A stretch of 45,004 nucleotides of DNA from 2-02-FULL-66-14 sp964651335 (GCA_964651335.1 CAZYVT010000028.1:1-45004); one strand, 5' to 3'; positions 7,978 through 16,750 are shown, counted from the stretch's first letter. Translations and numbers: made by a program. Notes: generated by a model not told the origin, from the letters alone.

Positions 7978-8706
7978 ATGGCCACGGCGTCGTTCCGGTT
8001 TCACGGCGAGTTGCACGCCTTCCTTCCCCGCGCACGCCGGGGCGAGTCGTTCTCTCATGCCTGCGCCCGGGCTGCGACGCTGAAAAACGCGGTCGAGGCG
8101 CTCGGCGTTCCGCATACCGAGGCAGCGCGGCTCCTGGTCAACGGCTTGCCCGCCACCCTCGACCGGATCGTTCGCGAGGGGGACGAGGTCGAGGTCTACC
8201 CTTGGGAGCGGCAACCGGTGCTGGTGCCACCGCGGTTCATCGCAGATGCCCACCTCGGCGGCCTGGGACGCTTCCTGCGCATGCTCGGGTTCGACACGAT
8301 TCACGAAAATGCCCTCCCGGACGTGGAGATCAGGCGCCTGGCGTGGGAGGAGCGGCGCATCGTGCTCACCCGCGACCGCGAGCTGCTGAAGTGCCGGGAA
8401 ATCCACTTCGGCTGCTACGTGCACGAGCGCAAGCCCGAGGCACAGCTACGCGAAGTGGCGGCCCGGTTCGACCTGGTGGCCCATGCCCTCCCCTTCACGC
8501 TCTGCCTGTGCTGCAACCTGCCTCTGCAGCCGGCAAGCGAGCGCGAGGCGCGCGCTTACGCCCCGGAAGCAAAGCTCGAGAATTACCGTGTTTTCCGCAG
8601 TTGCGCGGGCTGCGGCCGCATCTACTGGGAAGGCACCCACTTCGCGCGCATGCGTGCGGCACTAGGCCGGATGCTTGAGGGCGCCAGCCCGCCGCTCAAC
8701 CCTTGA
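7978..8706 (+). CDS. Ubiquitin-like + Mut7-C RNase domain protein
   Basis: The 242-residue protein has two recognisable parts. Residues ~1-80 resemble the Mut7-C ubiquitin-like (beta-grasp, ThiS/MoaD-type) domain, ending GDEVEVYPWE. Residues ~85-235 resemble the Mut7-C PIN-fold RNase domain: FIADAHLGGLGRFLRMLGFD with the first acidic residue, RIVLTRDRELL with a further acidic residue, and a zinc ribbon LCCNLPL ... CAGCGRIYWEGTH. Mut7-C proteins are predicted RNases; the substrate is unknown. The ATG at 7978 gives MATASFRFHGELHAFLP, the expected start. The 3' end overlaps the convergent slipin gene by 11 bases. Family assignment is firm, function is not. Confidence 0.87.
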   Translation: MATASFRFHGELHAFLPRARRGESFSHACARAATLKNAVEALGVPHTEAARLLVNGLPATLDRIVREGDEVEVYPWERQPVLVPPRFIADAHLGGLGRFLRMLGFDTIHENALPDVEIRRLAWEERRIVLTRDRELLKCREIHFGCYVHERKPEAQLREVAARFDLVAHALPFTLCLCCNLPLQPASEREARAYAPEAKLENYRVFRSCAGCGRIYWEGTHFARMRAALGRMLEGASPPLNP

Positions 8707-9469
8707 GCTTCTTCACCGCCTCCAGGATCGGGCCGATCACGTCCATCGGCACCGGGAACACGATAGTCGAGGACTTGTCGCCGGCGATCTGCGTCAGGGT
8801 CTGCAGATAGCGCAGCTGCATCGCCTCGGCGCGCTTGGAGAGCGTTTCCGCGGCCTGCAGCAGCTTTTCGGCCGCCTGCTGCTCGCCCTCGGCGTGAATC
8901 ACCTTGGCGCGCCGCGCGCGCTCGGCTTCGGCCTGCTGCGCGATCGCGCGCACCATCGAATCGTTCAAGTCCACGTGCTTGATCTCGACGATCGAAACCT
9001 TGATACCCCAGGCGTCGGTTTGCGCATCGAGCACGGTCTGTATGTCGATGTTCAGTTTCTCGCGCCCCGAGAGCAGCTCGTCGAGCTCGTGCTTGCCGAG
9101 CACCGAGCGCAGCGTGGTCTGCGCCAACTGGCTGGTCGCCTCGAGAAAGTTGGCCACCTGGATAATCGCGAGCTGCGGGTCCACGACCCGGAAGTAGATC
9201 ACGGCGTTGACCTTGACCGAGACGTTGTCGCGCGTGATCACGTCCTGCGTCGGCACGTCGAGCACCACCGTGCGCAGATCGACGCGCACCATCTGCTGAA
9301 TTCCTGGAATGACGATGATCAGCCCGGGGCCCTTCACCCTCTGGAAGCGCCCGAGCAGGAACACCACGGCGCGCTCGTATTCGCGCAGGATCTTGATCGA
9401 GGCCGCGGCGAGCAGAATGGCGAGTACCAGCGCGCCGATCCCGAAGCTGAAGTCGAAGAACATGCTCAT
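8696..9469 (-). CDS. SPFH/Band 7 protein, slipin type
   Basis: The 257-residue protein has one N-terminal membrane segment (~8-27) followed by an SPFH/Band 7 domain, with ERAVVFLLGRFQRVKGPGL, DVPTQDVITRDNVSVKVNAV and RSVLGKHELDELLSGRE as typical slipin/stomatin signatures. A charged Ala/Glu-rich helix (QQAEAERARRAKVIHAEGEQ) then gives the oligomerisation region. It should be anchored to the inner membrane as a ring or scaffold. The upstream gene is NfeD with a protease domain; its stop overlaps this start by 4 bases, the conserved nfeD-slipin arrangement. The start is MSMFF at 9469, with a second ATG two codons later. Confidence 0.92.
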   Translation of the reverse strand: MSMFFDFSFGIGALVLAILLAAASIKILREYERAVVFLLGRFQRVKGPGLIIVIPGIQQMVRVDLRTVVLDVPTQDVITRDNVSVKVNAVIYFRVVDPQLAIIQVANFLEATSQLAQTTLRSVLGKHELDELLSGREKLNIDIQTVLDAQTDAWGIKVSIVEIKHVDLNDSMVRAIAQQAEAERARRAKVIHAEGEQQAAEKLLQAAETLSKRAEAMQLRYLQTLTQIAGDKSSTIVFPVPMDVIGPILEAVKKLKG

Positions 9470-10797
9470 CCTCCTTTGTCCGATTCAGGATCGGCGTCTA
9501 GAACCAGGCCGTCAATCGCCCGCACCCGGAGCTGCTGCCCGCGGCGCACCGGAGCGCGCGTGCGCGCGCGCCAGGTCTCGCCGTGCACGCGCATCCAACC
9601 CTCCGCCTCGAAGTCATCGAGCGCCTCGCCAAGCGCGCCGACCATTTCCTCGCGGCCGGTCACCACCGGCGTGCGGCGGCCCCTGACGATTATGCCGATC
9701 ACAAAAAACAGGAACAGTCCGCTCGCTGCCGCGACGCCGCCGATCAGGCCGTAGGGAATTTCGAACCCCGGCAGATCGCTGTCGATCAGGATCACCGAAC
9801 CCAGCACGAACGCGATCAGCCCGCCGACGCCGAGCGAACCGAACGCAGGCAGGAACGCCTCGGCCACCATGAACGCGATGCCGAGCACGATCAGCGCCAG
9901 ACCGGCGTAGTTGACCGGCAGCAGGTGGAACGCGTAGAGCGCGAGCAGCACGCAGATCGCCCCGACTACGCCCGGCAGCACCAGCCCCGGATTGGTGAAC
10001 TCGAAAATCAGAGCGTAGATCCCGACCAGGATCATGAGGTAGGCAATGCTCGGATTGGTGATGACGCCGAGAATCTTCGTACGCCAGTCCAGTTCCACGG
10101 CGACAGCGCTCGCCCCCGCCGTCTGCAACGTACGCTTCGCACCGGCCGCATCCGCGGTCCGCCCGTCGAGTTTCTTCAGCAACGCGGGTACGTCTTCGGC
10201 GACGAGGTCGATCACTTTGAGCTCGAGTGCGTCCGCGGCTGACAGGCTCACCGCCTCGCGCACCGCGCGCTCGCCCCACTCGGCATTGCGGCCGCGCAGT
10301 TGCGCCAGGCTGCGGATGTAGGCCGCGGCGTCGTGCGTCACCTTGCGCGTCATGGTGTCACCCATGTCTGTGGCCTCTTCCTTGCCGCCCTTGCCCTTCT
10401 TGTCATCCTTGGGCGGCCCGCCGATCGCCACCGGCGAGGCTGCGCCGAGGTTAGTCGCGGGCGCCATGGCGGCGAAGTGGCTCGCATAGAGAATGAAGGT
10501 GCCGGCGCTCGCCGCGCGCGCCCCGCCCGGTGCGACGTACGCGGCGACCGGCACCGTCGAGGCGAGGATGTCCTTGATGATCTCGCGCATCGAGGTGTCC
10601 AGCCCGCCCGGGGTGTCGATGCGCAGCACGACCAGCTGCGCCTTGTCGCGGGCGGCGCGCTCCAGCGCGCGATGCACGAAGTCTGCGGTCGCAGGGCCGA
10701 TCGCGCCTTCGAGAGGCACGATCAGAGCCGGCGCCGGCGCCGGGTACGCCGGCGAAAGCCAGAGAGCGAGTATCAGAAGGTGCAGCCGCGGCCCCAC
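9466..10797 (-). CDS. NfeD membrane-bound ClpP-class serine protease
   Basis: From the GTG at 10797 the protein is 443 residues: a signal/anchor (~5-22), a ClpP-like protease domain with candidate catalytic S97 (RAASAGTFILYA) and lysine K152 (TMTRKVTHDAA), then four or five transmembrane helices and a C-terminal NfeD OB-fold (~365-440, VGALGEALDDFEAEG, VRRGQQLRV). A longer open frame to 11016 runs into uvrA and is rejected. A TATATT lies about 7 bases before the GTG, so the message could be leaderless. Long NfeD proteins are site-specific membrane proteases thought to act on partner slipins; the slipin gene follows with a 4-base overlap. Confidence 0.9.
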   Translation of the reverse strand: MGPRLHLLILALWLSPAYPAPAPALIVPLEGAIGPATADFVHRALERAARDKAQLVVLRIDTPGGLDTSMREIIKDILASTVPVAAYVAPGGARAASAGTFILYASHFAAMAPATNLGAASPVAIGGPPKDDKKGKGGKEEATDMGDTMTRKVTHDAAAYIRSLAQLRGRNAEWGERAVREAVSLSAADALELKVIDLVAEDVPALLKKLDGRTADAAGAKRTLQTAGASAVAVELDWRTKILGVITNPSIAYLMILVGIYALIFEFTNPGLVLPGVVGAICVLLALYAFHLLPVNYAGLALIVLGIAFMVAEAFLPAFGSLGVGGLIAFVLGSVILIDSDLPGFEIPYGLIGGVAAASGLFLFFVIGIIVRGRRTPVVTGREEMVGALGEALDDFEAEGWMRVHGETWRARTRAPVRRGQQLRVRAIDGLVLDADPESDKGG

Positions 10798-10864
10798 GTG
10801 AGAAATATAGTCCCTTTTCCGGGCTCGGGGCAGATAGAATCGCGGCTCGCCAAATCTCCCGTTC

Positions 10865-13800
10865 GTGAAGCAGGAACATCCCGCCGCCGACGCGATCGTC
10901 ATTCGCGGCGCGCGGCAGAACAACCTCAAGAACGTCTCGCTCTCGATTCCGACGGGTGAACTCATCGTGGTCACCGGCGTCTCGGGATCGGGCAAGTCCT
11001 CGCTCGTCTTCGACACGCTCTACGCCGAAGGGCAGCGGCGCTACGTCGAGACCTTCAGCCCGTACGCGCGGCAGTTCCTCGACCGCATGGACAAGCCGCA
11101 AGTGGAGGCCATCGAAGGAATCCCTCCTGCGATCGCGATCGACCAGACCAATCCGGTGCGCACGTCGCGCTCGACGGTCGGCACCATGACCGAGCTGAAC
11201 GACCATTTGAAGCTGCTCTACGCGCGCGCGGCGCAGCTTCATTGCCGCGGCTGTGGCAAGCGCGTCGCGCGCGACACGCCAGATTCGATCCTTGCTGAAC
11301 TGCAGACACGGGCGAGGGGGGCCGGCGATCCGCGCCTGCTGATCACCTTCCCGGTCCCGATCCCGAAGAATTTCACCGAAAAAGAAGTCCAGCAGCTGCT
11401 CGAGCGCCAGGGCTACACGCGAATCCATTCCCGGTCGAAGGCGGTGCTCGAAGTGCTCCAGGACCGCGTCCGAATCGGGTCAGCCGAGCGCGCGCGCGTG
11501 ATCGAAGCGCTCGAGGCGGCGCTGCGCGTCGGCCAGGGGCGGGTCAACGTGCACATCGAACGAAAAACTACATCTCGGGACTTGGTTCCGGGGGAACCAA
11601 GTCCCGAGACCATGGAACGGCAAATCAAAGCACCAGTGGTTGCGGATGTTCCGATCTGGCGCTTCTCCTCCGACCTGCACTGCGCCGACTGCGACCTGCA
11701 CTACGCGGATCCCACGCCGGCGGCATTCTCGTTCAACTCGCCGCTCGGCGCCTGCGAGACCTGCCGCGGCTTCGGGCGCGTGATCGGCGTCGATTTCGGC
11801 CTGGCGGTCCCGGACGAATCGAAGGCGCTGCGGGAAGGTGCGGTCAGGCCCTGGCAGACGAAAAGCTTCAGCGAATGCCAGGACGACCTGGTGAAGTATG
11901 CGAAGAAGCGCGGGATCCCGCTCGACACGCGGTGGCGCGAGCTGACCACCGCGCAGAGAGACTGGGTGCTCGAAGGCGAACCGGAATGGGTGAGCTGGCG
12001 GAAGTCTTGGCCCGGCACCTGGTACGGCGTGCGGCGCTTTTTCAAGTGGCTCGAGAGCAAGGCTTACAAAATGCACATCCGGGTACTGCTCTCGAAGTAC
12101 CGGGCGTACACCGAGTGCCCCGCGTGCCGCGGAACCCGCCTCAAGCCCGACTCCACGCTCTGGAAGCTGGGCCCCGAAGGACTCTCGATCCACGACCTGA
12201 TGCTGCTGCCGATCGAACAGTCACGCCGGTACGTGGACCGGCTGCAGCTTTCGGCGCCGCTCGATCAGGCGACCGAGCTTCTGCTGACCGAGATCCGGTC
12301 GCGCCTCCGCTACCTGTGCGAGGTCGGGCTCGGCTATCTCACCCTCGATCGCCAGTCGCGCACGCTCTCGGGCGGCGAGGTGCAGCGCATCAACCTGACC
12401 ACCGCGCTCGGCACTTCACTCGTGAACACCCTGTTCGTGCTCGACGAGCCCTCGATCGGGCTGCATCCGCGCGACATGGGCCGCGTGATCGAAGTGATGC
12501 AGCGCCTGCGCGACGCCGGCAATTCACTGGTCGTCGTCGAGCACGACCCGCAGATCATGTTCGCAGCCGATCGCATTCTCGACATGGGGCCCGGACCCGG
12601 CGAGCGCGGCGGCTCGATCGTCTTTTTTGGCGCGCCTGAGAAATTGATGAGCGCGGATACGCTGACCGCCGCGTACCTGTCCGGCAACAAGCGGGTCGAG
12701 GAACCGCGGCAGTCGCCTCCGGCGGAGAAGCATCTGCGCGTGCTCGGCGCCGCGGCAAACAACCTCAAAGGCATCGACGTTGCGATTCCGCTCGAGCGCT
12801 TCGTGTGCGTCACTGGCGTCTCCGGCTCGGGCAAAGCCACCCTGGTGCAGGACGTGCTGCATGCGGCGCTTCGCAAGGCGAAGGGCAAGCCCACGGAACA
12901 GCCGGGCGCGCATCGGGATCTGATCGGCGCCGACCAGATCGACGATGCGGTAATGGTCGACCAGTCGCCGATCGGCAGGACGACGCGCTCCAACCCCGCG
13001 AGTTACGTCGGCGCCTTCGACCCGATCCGCGGCCTCTTCGCGCGCACCGCGCTCGCCACGCAGCGCAACTACACGCCCGGCACATTCAGCTTCAATTCGG
13101 GAACCGGGCGCTGCCCGACCTGCGGCGGCAACGGCTTCGAGCACGTCGAGATGCAGTTCCTGTCGGACGTTTATCTCCGCTGTCCGGATTGCGACGGCAA
13201 ACGCTATCGCGCCGAGGTGCTCGAGGTGCAGATCCGCGGCAAGAGCATCGCTGAAGTGCTTGAGCTGACGGTATCGGAGGCGGTGACTTTTTTCGCGGCC
13301 GACCACGAGGTGCTTGGGCGCCTGAAGCCACTCGCCGATGTGGGCCTCGAGTACGTGCGGCTCGGGCAACCGGTGCCTACGCTCTCCGGCGGCGAAGCCC
13401 AACGATTGAAGCTCGCCGGGCATCTGGCAAAAGCTTCCCCCTCCCCTCGCCCCTCTCCCGCAAGCGGAAGAGGAGAAGGGGGCGAGGGCGGCAAACTGTT
13501 CCTGTTCGACGAGCCGACCACCGGCCTGCACTTCGACGATATCGCCAAGCTGCTGCGCGCGTTCCGGCAACTGCTCCAGGCCGGGAATTCGTTGGTGGTG
13601 ATCGAGCATAACCTCGACGTGATCCGCGCCGCCGACTGGATCATCGACCTCGGCCCGGAGGGCGGCGAGGCAGGCGGCGCGATCGTCTGCTGCGGCACGG
13701 CTGCCGAGGTGAAGGCGCACGCCACGTCGCATACCGGCCGCGCGTTGCGGGAATACGAAACTGCTTTCGCCTTTCCCTACAGATCGGCTTCCGCGGTCTC

Positions 13801-16507
13801 GCCCGCGGAAGCCGATCCCCGCCCGCGTTCAGCGGGCGGAAGGCTTGAGGAACCCCCCGCCCGCTACCTCCCCCACGAAATCCGCATCCACAACGCGCGC
13901 GAACACAACCTGAAGAATATCGACGTCGCGATTCCGCGCAACCGCTTCAGCGTCATCACCGGCGTCTCTGGATCAGGCAAGTCGACGCTCGCCTTCGACA
14001 TCCTGTTCGCCGAAGGTCAGCGCCGCTATCTCGAGTCGCTCAACGCTTTCGCTCGCCAGTTCGTGCAGACGGCCTCGCGTCCAGACGTGGACGCGATCTT
14101 CGGCATCCCCCCCACGGTCGCGATCGAGCAGCGGACCAGCCGCGGCGGCAGCAAGTCCACCGTCGGCACGCTCACCGAAGTGCATCATTTTCTGCGGCTG
14201 CTGTTCGTCAAACTCGGCACCCAGCACTGCCCGGATTGCAACCTGCCGATCGAGCCGCAAAGCGAGGACGCGATCGCAGCGCGACTGTTGCGCGAGTACC
14301 AGGGACAGCGGATCGGACTCCTGGCGCCGCTCGTCGTCCACCGCAAGGGCGTGTATACCGATCTCGCCCGCTGGGCCAAGGGCAAAGGCTTTACCCATCT
14401 GCGAGTCGATGGCGCGTTTCTGCCGGTCGATCCCTTCCCGCGCATCGACCGCTTCAAGGAGCACGACATCGAGCTCCCGGTGGCGGACCTTCGCGTGACT
14501 GCGGATGTGGAGCCGAGCCTGAGGGGCGGTCTCTCGCAAGCGCTCGAATTCGGCAAAGGCACGGTCATCGTGCTCTCCGATCTCGACGATCTGGTGCGCG
14601 CGGCCAGCAAGGGAAAGCCGCTGACGATGCGCTCGCAGACGTTATCGACCAAGCGCGCCTGCCGGTCCTGCGGCCGCAGCTTCGCCGAGCCGGATCCGCG
14701 CCTGTTCTCCTACAACTCCAAGCACGGATGGTGCCCCTCGTGTTATGGCACCGGCCTGCAGCTGAAGGATGTGGGCTGGGACGAGGAACGCTCGCGCACC
14801 GGGGCGGAGGACAATGTGCTCGACTCCTGGATCGAATGGCTCGAAGTGGACGAACCCTGTCCCGCGTGCCGGGGCCAACGCCTGAATCGCGAAGCTCTTG
14901 CGGTCCGCTGGCGCGGGAAATCGATTGCCGAGTACGGCGCGCAGCCGATCGACGCCCTCGCCCGCCTGTTCGAATCCGTGGACCTCGAGGGGCGCGAGCG
15001 CGAGATCGCCCGCGACCTCGTCGCCGAGCTGTGCAGCCGTCTTGGCTTCCTGCGCGAAGTCGGGCTGTCCTATCTTTCGCTCGACCGCTCTGCGCCCACG
15101 CTGTCCGGAGGCGAAGCGCAGAGGATCCGGCTCGCCGCGCAACTCGGCTCCAACCTGCGCGGCGTGTGCTACATCCTCGACGAACCCACGATCGGGCTGC
15201 ATCATCGCGACAACCAGGCGCTGCTCGGCGTGCTCGAGCGGCTCGAAGCGAAAGGCAATACGCTGGTGGTGGTCGAGCACGACGAGGACACGATTCGCCG
15301 CGCACACCATGTGATCGACCTCGGCCCGGGCGCCGGCCGGCTCGGCGGCAGGGTGATCGCGCAAGGCACTGCCGAAGAATTGATGCAGACGCCCGACTCG
15401 GTCACCGGGCGGTTTCTCGCGCAGCCGCTGCGCCATCCGTTGCAGCCGAGACGCAAGATGACGCGAGACACCGAATCGCTCCTTGTCACAGGCGCGTCGC
15501 TGCACAACCTGCAGGACGCAAAGGTGCGGGTGCCGCTCGGCCGCCTCATTGCGGTGACCGGCGTGTCCGGATCCGGCAAATCGACGCTCGCGCGCGACGT
15601 CCTGTATGCGAGCCTCAGATCGGGCGGCAATATCGGCTGCAACGCGATCAAAGGGCGCGAGAGCATTGGCCGCGTACTCGAGGTGGACCAGGCTCCAATC
15701 GGCAAGACTCCGCGCTCCTGTCCAGCGACCTACGTCGGTTTCTGGGATGCGGTGAGAAAACTGTTCGCCGATACGAACGAGGCAAGAATGCGCGGCTGGA
15801 CCGCGAGCCGCTTTTCATTCAACACCGCGGGCGGGCGCTGCGAATCCTGCGACGGCCAGGGGATCAAGAAAATCGAAATGAGCTTCCTGCCGGATGTGCG
15901 CGTCACCTGCGAGGCCTGCGGCGGGCAGCGCTTCAACACCGAGACGCTGGGCGTGCGCTGGCGCGGAAAGACGATTGGCGATGTGCTCGCAATGAGCGTG
16001 GACGAGGCGGTCGAATTCTTCGCCGCGCATCCGTCCACCCACCACGCGCTGCGGCTGCTGCAGGACGTCGGTTTGGGCTATCTCACGCTCGGGCAGCAGA
16101 GCCCGACCCTTTCCGGCGGCGAGGCGCAGCGGATCAAGCTGGTGACGGAGCTTGCCAAGGTTCGTACCGGTCTCCCGACTTCCGCTCGCGGAAATCGGGA
16201 GATGGATGTTGTCAGCAAGAGCACTCTCTACATCCTCGACGAACCGACCGTCGGTCTGCACATGGCCGACGTGGAAAAGCTCCTGCGCGTCCTGCACCGA
16301 TTGGTGGACGCGGGCAACACCGCCGTCGTGGTCGAGCACAATCTCGATGTCATCGCCGAGGCAGATTGGGTGATCGACCTCGGCCCGGAAGGCGGCGATG
16401 CGGGTGGGCGTGTCGTGATGCAGGGGCCGCCTGAGTCGGCAGAGGGCCGCGACACGCACACCGCAAGGGCGCTCGCCGCGTTTCTTGCTGAACGGCGCGC
16501 AGACTGA
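10865..16507 (+). CDS. uvrA: Double-length UvrA-like protein with four ABC modules
   Basis: The 1880-residue protein is two UvrA units in tandem (canonical UvrA is ~940). Walker A motifs lie near residues 38, 652, 1033 and 1565. LSGGE signatures are paired with DEPS/TxGLH Walker B in all four modules. UvrA-type Cys modules are present, including CPTC...CPDC and CESC...CEAC. UvrA binds DNA damage and loads UvrB in nucleotide excision repair; double-length paralogues are known to me from betaproteobacteria and may be accessory to a normal UvrA. The second Walker A reads GVSGSGKAT, with Ala replacing the Mg-ligating Ser/Thr. Palindromic insertions interrupt it in frame at 11573, 13441, 13782, 13819 and 16171. 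The start is GTG without a good Shine-Dalgarno, 67 bases from divergent nfeD. Confidence 0.88.
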   Translation: MKQEHPAADAIVIRGARQNNLKNVSLSIPTGELIVVTGVSGSGKSSLVFDTLYAEGQRRYVETFSPYARQFLDRMDKPQVEAIEGIPPAIAIDQTNPVRTSRSTVGTMTELNDHLKLLYARAAQLHCRGCGKRVARDTPDSILAELQTRARGAGDPRLLITFPVPIPKNFTEKEVQQLLERQGYTRIHSRSKAVLEVLQDRVRIGSAERARVIEALEAALRVGQGRVNVHIERKTTSRDLVPGEPSPETMERQIKAPVVADVPIWRFSSDLHCADCDLHYADPTPAAFSFNSPLGACETCRGFGRVIGVDFGLAVPDESKALREGAVRPWQTKSFSECQDDLVKYAKKRGIPLDTRWRELTTAQRDWVLEGEPEWVSWRKSWPGTWYGVRRFFKWLESKAYKMHIRVLLSKYRAYTECPACRGTRLKPDSTLWKLGPEGLSIHDLMLLPIEQSRRYVDRLQLSAPLDQATELLLTEIRSRLRYLCEVGLGYLTLDRQSRTLSGGEVQRINLTTALGTSLVNTLFVLDEPSIGLHPRDMGRVIEVMQRLRDAGNSLVVVEHDPQIMFAADRILDMGPGPGERGGSIVFFGAPEKLMSADTLTAAYLSGNKRVEEPRQSPPAEKHLRVLGAAANNLKGIDVAIPLERFVCVTGVSGSGKATLVQDVLHAALRKAKGKPTEQPGAHRDLIGADQIDDAVMVDQSPIGRTTRSNPASYVGAFDPIRGLFARTALATQRNYTPGTFSFNSGTGRCPTCGGNGFEHVEMQFLSDVYLRCPDCDGKRYRAEVLEVQIRGKSIAEVLELTVSEAVTFFAADHEVLGRLKPLADVGLEYVRLGQPVPTLSGGEAQRLKLAGHLAKASPSPRPSPASGRGEGGEGGKLFLFDEPTTGLHFDDIAKLLRAFRQLLQAGNSLVVIEHNLDVIRAADWIIDLGPEGGEAGGAIVCCGTAAEVKAHATSHTGRALREYETAFAFPYRSASAVSPAEADPRPRSAGGRLEEPPARYLPHEIRIHNAREHNLKNIDVAIPRNRFSVITGVSGSGKSTLAFDILFAEGQRRYLESLNAFARQFVQTASRPDVDAIFGIPPTVAIEQRTSRGGSKSTVGTLTEVHHFLRLLFVKLGTQHCPDCNLPIEPQSEDAIAARLLREYQGQRIGLLAPLVVHRKGVYTDLARWAKGKGFTHLRVDGAFLPVDPFPRIDRFKEHDIELPVADLRVTADVEPSLRGGLSQALEFGKGTVIVLSDLDDLVRAASKGKPLTMRSQTLSTKRACRSCGRSFAEPDPRLFSYNSKHGWCPSCYGTGLQLKDVGWDEERSRTGAEDNVLDSWIEWLEVDEPCPACRGQRLNREALAVRWRGKSIAEYGAQPIDALARLFESVDLEGREREIARDLVAELCSRLGFLREVGLSYLSLDRSAPTLSGGEAQRIRLAAQLGSNLRGVCYILDEPTIGLHHRDNQALLGVLERLEAKGNTLVVVEHDEDTIRRAHHVIDLGPGAGRLGGRVIAQGTAEELMQTPDSVTGRFLAQPLRHPLQPRRKMTRDTESLLVTGASLHNLQDAKVRVPLGRLIAVTGVSGSGKSTLARDVLYASLRSGGNIGCNAIKGRESIGRVLEVDQAPIGKTPRSCPATYVGFWDAVRKLFADTNEARMRGWTASRFSFNTAGGRCESCDGQGIKKIEMSFLPDVRVTCEACGGQRFNTETLGVRWRGKTIGDVLAMSVDEAVEFFAAHPSTHHALRLLQDVGLGYLTLGQQSPTLSGGEAQRIKLVTELAKVRTGLPTSARGNREMDVVSKSTLYILDEPTVGLHMADVEKLLRVLHRLVDAGNTAVVVEHNLDVIAEADWVIDLGPEGGDAGGRVVMQGPPESAEGRDTHTARALAAFLAERRAD
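11573..11609. repeat. In-frame palindrome 1 in uvrA (17-bp perfect stem)
   Basis: TCTCGGGACTTGGTTCC at 11573-11589 is the exact reverse complement of 11593-11609, with a GGG loop. It encodes about residues 237-249 (SRDLVPGEPSPE) in the loop before the CADC...FSFN module of the first half, where standard UvrA has a short connection. The length keeps frame. It looks like an inserted mobile palindrome rather than ordinary coding sequence. Confidence 0.8.
13441..13491. repeat. In-frame palindrome 2 in uvrA (imperfect, C/G-strand biased)
   Basis: A pyrimidine-rich arm (CCCCTCGCCCCTCTCCCGC) is followed by AA and a purine-rich arm GCGGAAGAGGAGAAGG that continues GGGCGAGGG. The arms pair imperfectly. 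It encodes SPSPRPSPASGRGEGGEGG, the familiar translation of a dispersed proteobacterial palindromic repeat. It sits between LSGGEAQRLKLAGHLAK and LFLFDEPTTGLH of the second ABC module, replacing the normal short loop of about six residues. Confidence 0.8.
13782..13817. repeat. In-frame palindrome 3 in uvrA (15-bp perfect stem)
   Basis: GATCGGCTTCCGCGG at 13782-13796 pairs perfectly with 13803-13817 around the loop TCTCGC. It lies in the linker between the two UvrA halves (residues about 973-984). Its CTTCCGC...GCGGAAG core is also found in palindrome 5. Confidence 0.8.
13819..13839. repeat. In-frame palindrome 4 in uvrA (8-bp perfect stem)
   Basis: CCGCCCGC at 13819-13826 pairs with GCGGGCGG at 13832-13839 around GTTCA. 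It starts one base after palindrome 3, so the two form a double hairpin encoding a linker of low complexity (PRPRSAGGRLEEPP). Confidence 0.6.
16171..16202. repeat. In-frame palindrome 5 in uvrA (15-bp stem, one mismatch)
   Basis: TCTCCCGACTTCCGC at 16171-16185 pairs with GCGGAAATCGGGAGA at 16188-16202 except for one position. It encodes about residues 1770-1780 (LPTSARGNREM) between LSGGEAQRIKLVTELAKV and LYILDEPTVGLH of the fourth ABC module, the same loop that palindrome 2 occupies in the second module. Confidence 0.75.
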
Positions 16508-16558
16508 ACCCGAAAGAGGACAGGCCAAATCCCGAGAGCAGCGTGCGGAATCAGCGAG

Positions 16559-16750
16559 TCAGTCGCCGAGCGCCAGCCAGGAATGAGGCTGGTCTTGTCC
16601 AGCCTTGCGTCCGAGTTTCGGTTTCAGCGTTGCCGCGTTTCTGCGTTCGGCCGCGAATGAGTCGCGCACACACAGTATCCCGCCCCAGATGAGCAGAGCG
16701 ATAAAACCCCAAAGTCCCGCGATCCTAATCAGGTCAAGAATCAGTTCCAC
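16559..16750 (-). CDS. Small single-pass membrane protein
   Basis: A 63-residue protein begins at GTG 16750 with AAGGGGG about 6 bases upstream, a strong Shine-Dalgarno that supports the gene. Residues ~3-27 (LILDLIRIAGLWGFIALLIW) form one transmembrane segment, followed by a basic cytoplasmic tail. No family recognised. It is convergent with uvrA (51 bases apart). The 205 bases upstream, to the 3' end of the CRP-family gene, hold no other gene that I can see and probably contain its promoter. Confidence 0.6.
   Translation of the reverse strand: MELILDLIRIAGLWGFIALLIWGGILCVRDSFAAERRNAATLKPKLGRKAGQDQPHSWLALGD

Noticed and set aside
10600..10900. Possible SOS (LexA) box between nfeD and uvrA
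   Set aside because: No CTGT-N8-ACAG match was found in the 67-base divergent region.
14236..16434. A 732-codon frame inside uvrA on the same strand
   Set aside because: It is out of phase with the conserved UvrA motifs and has an Arg-rich shadow composition.
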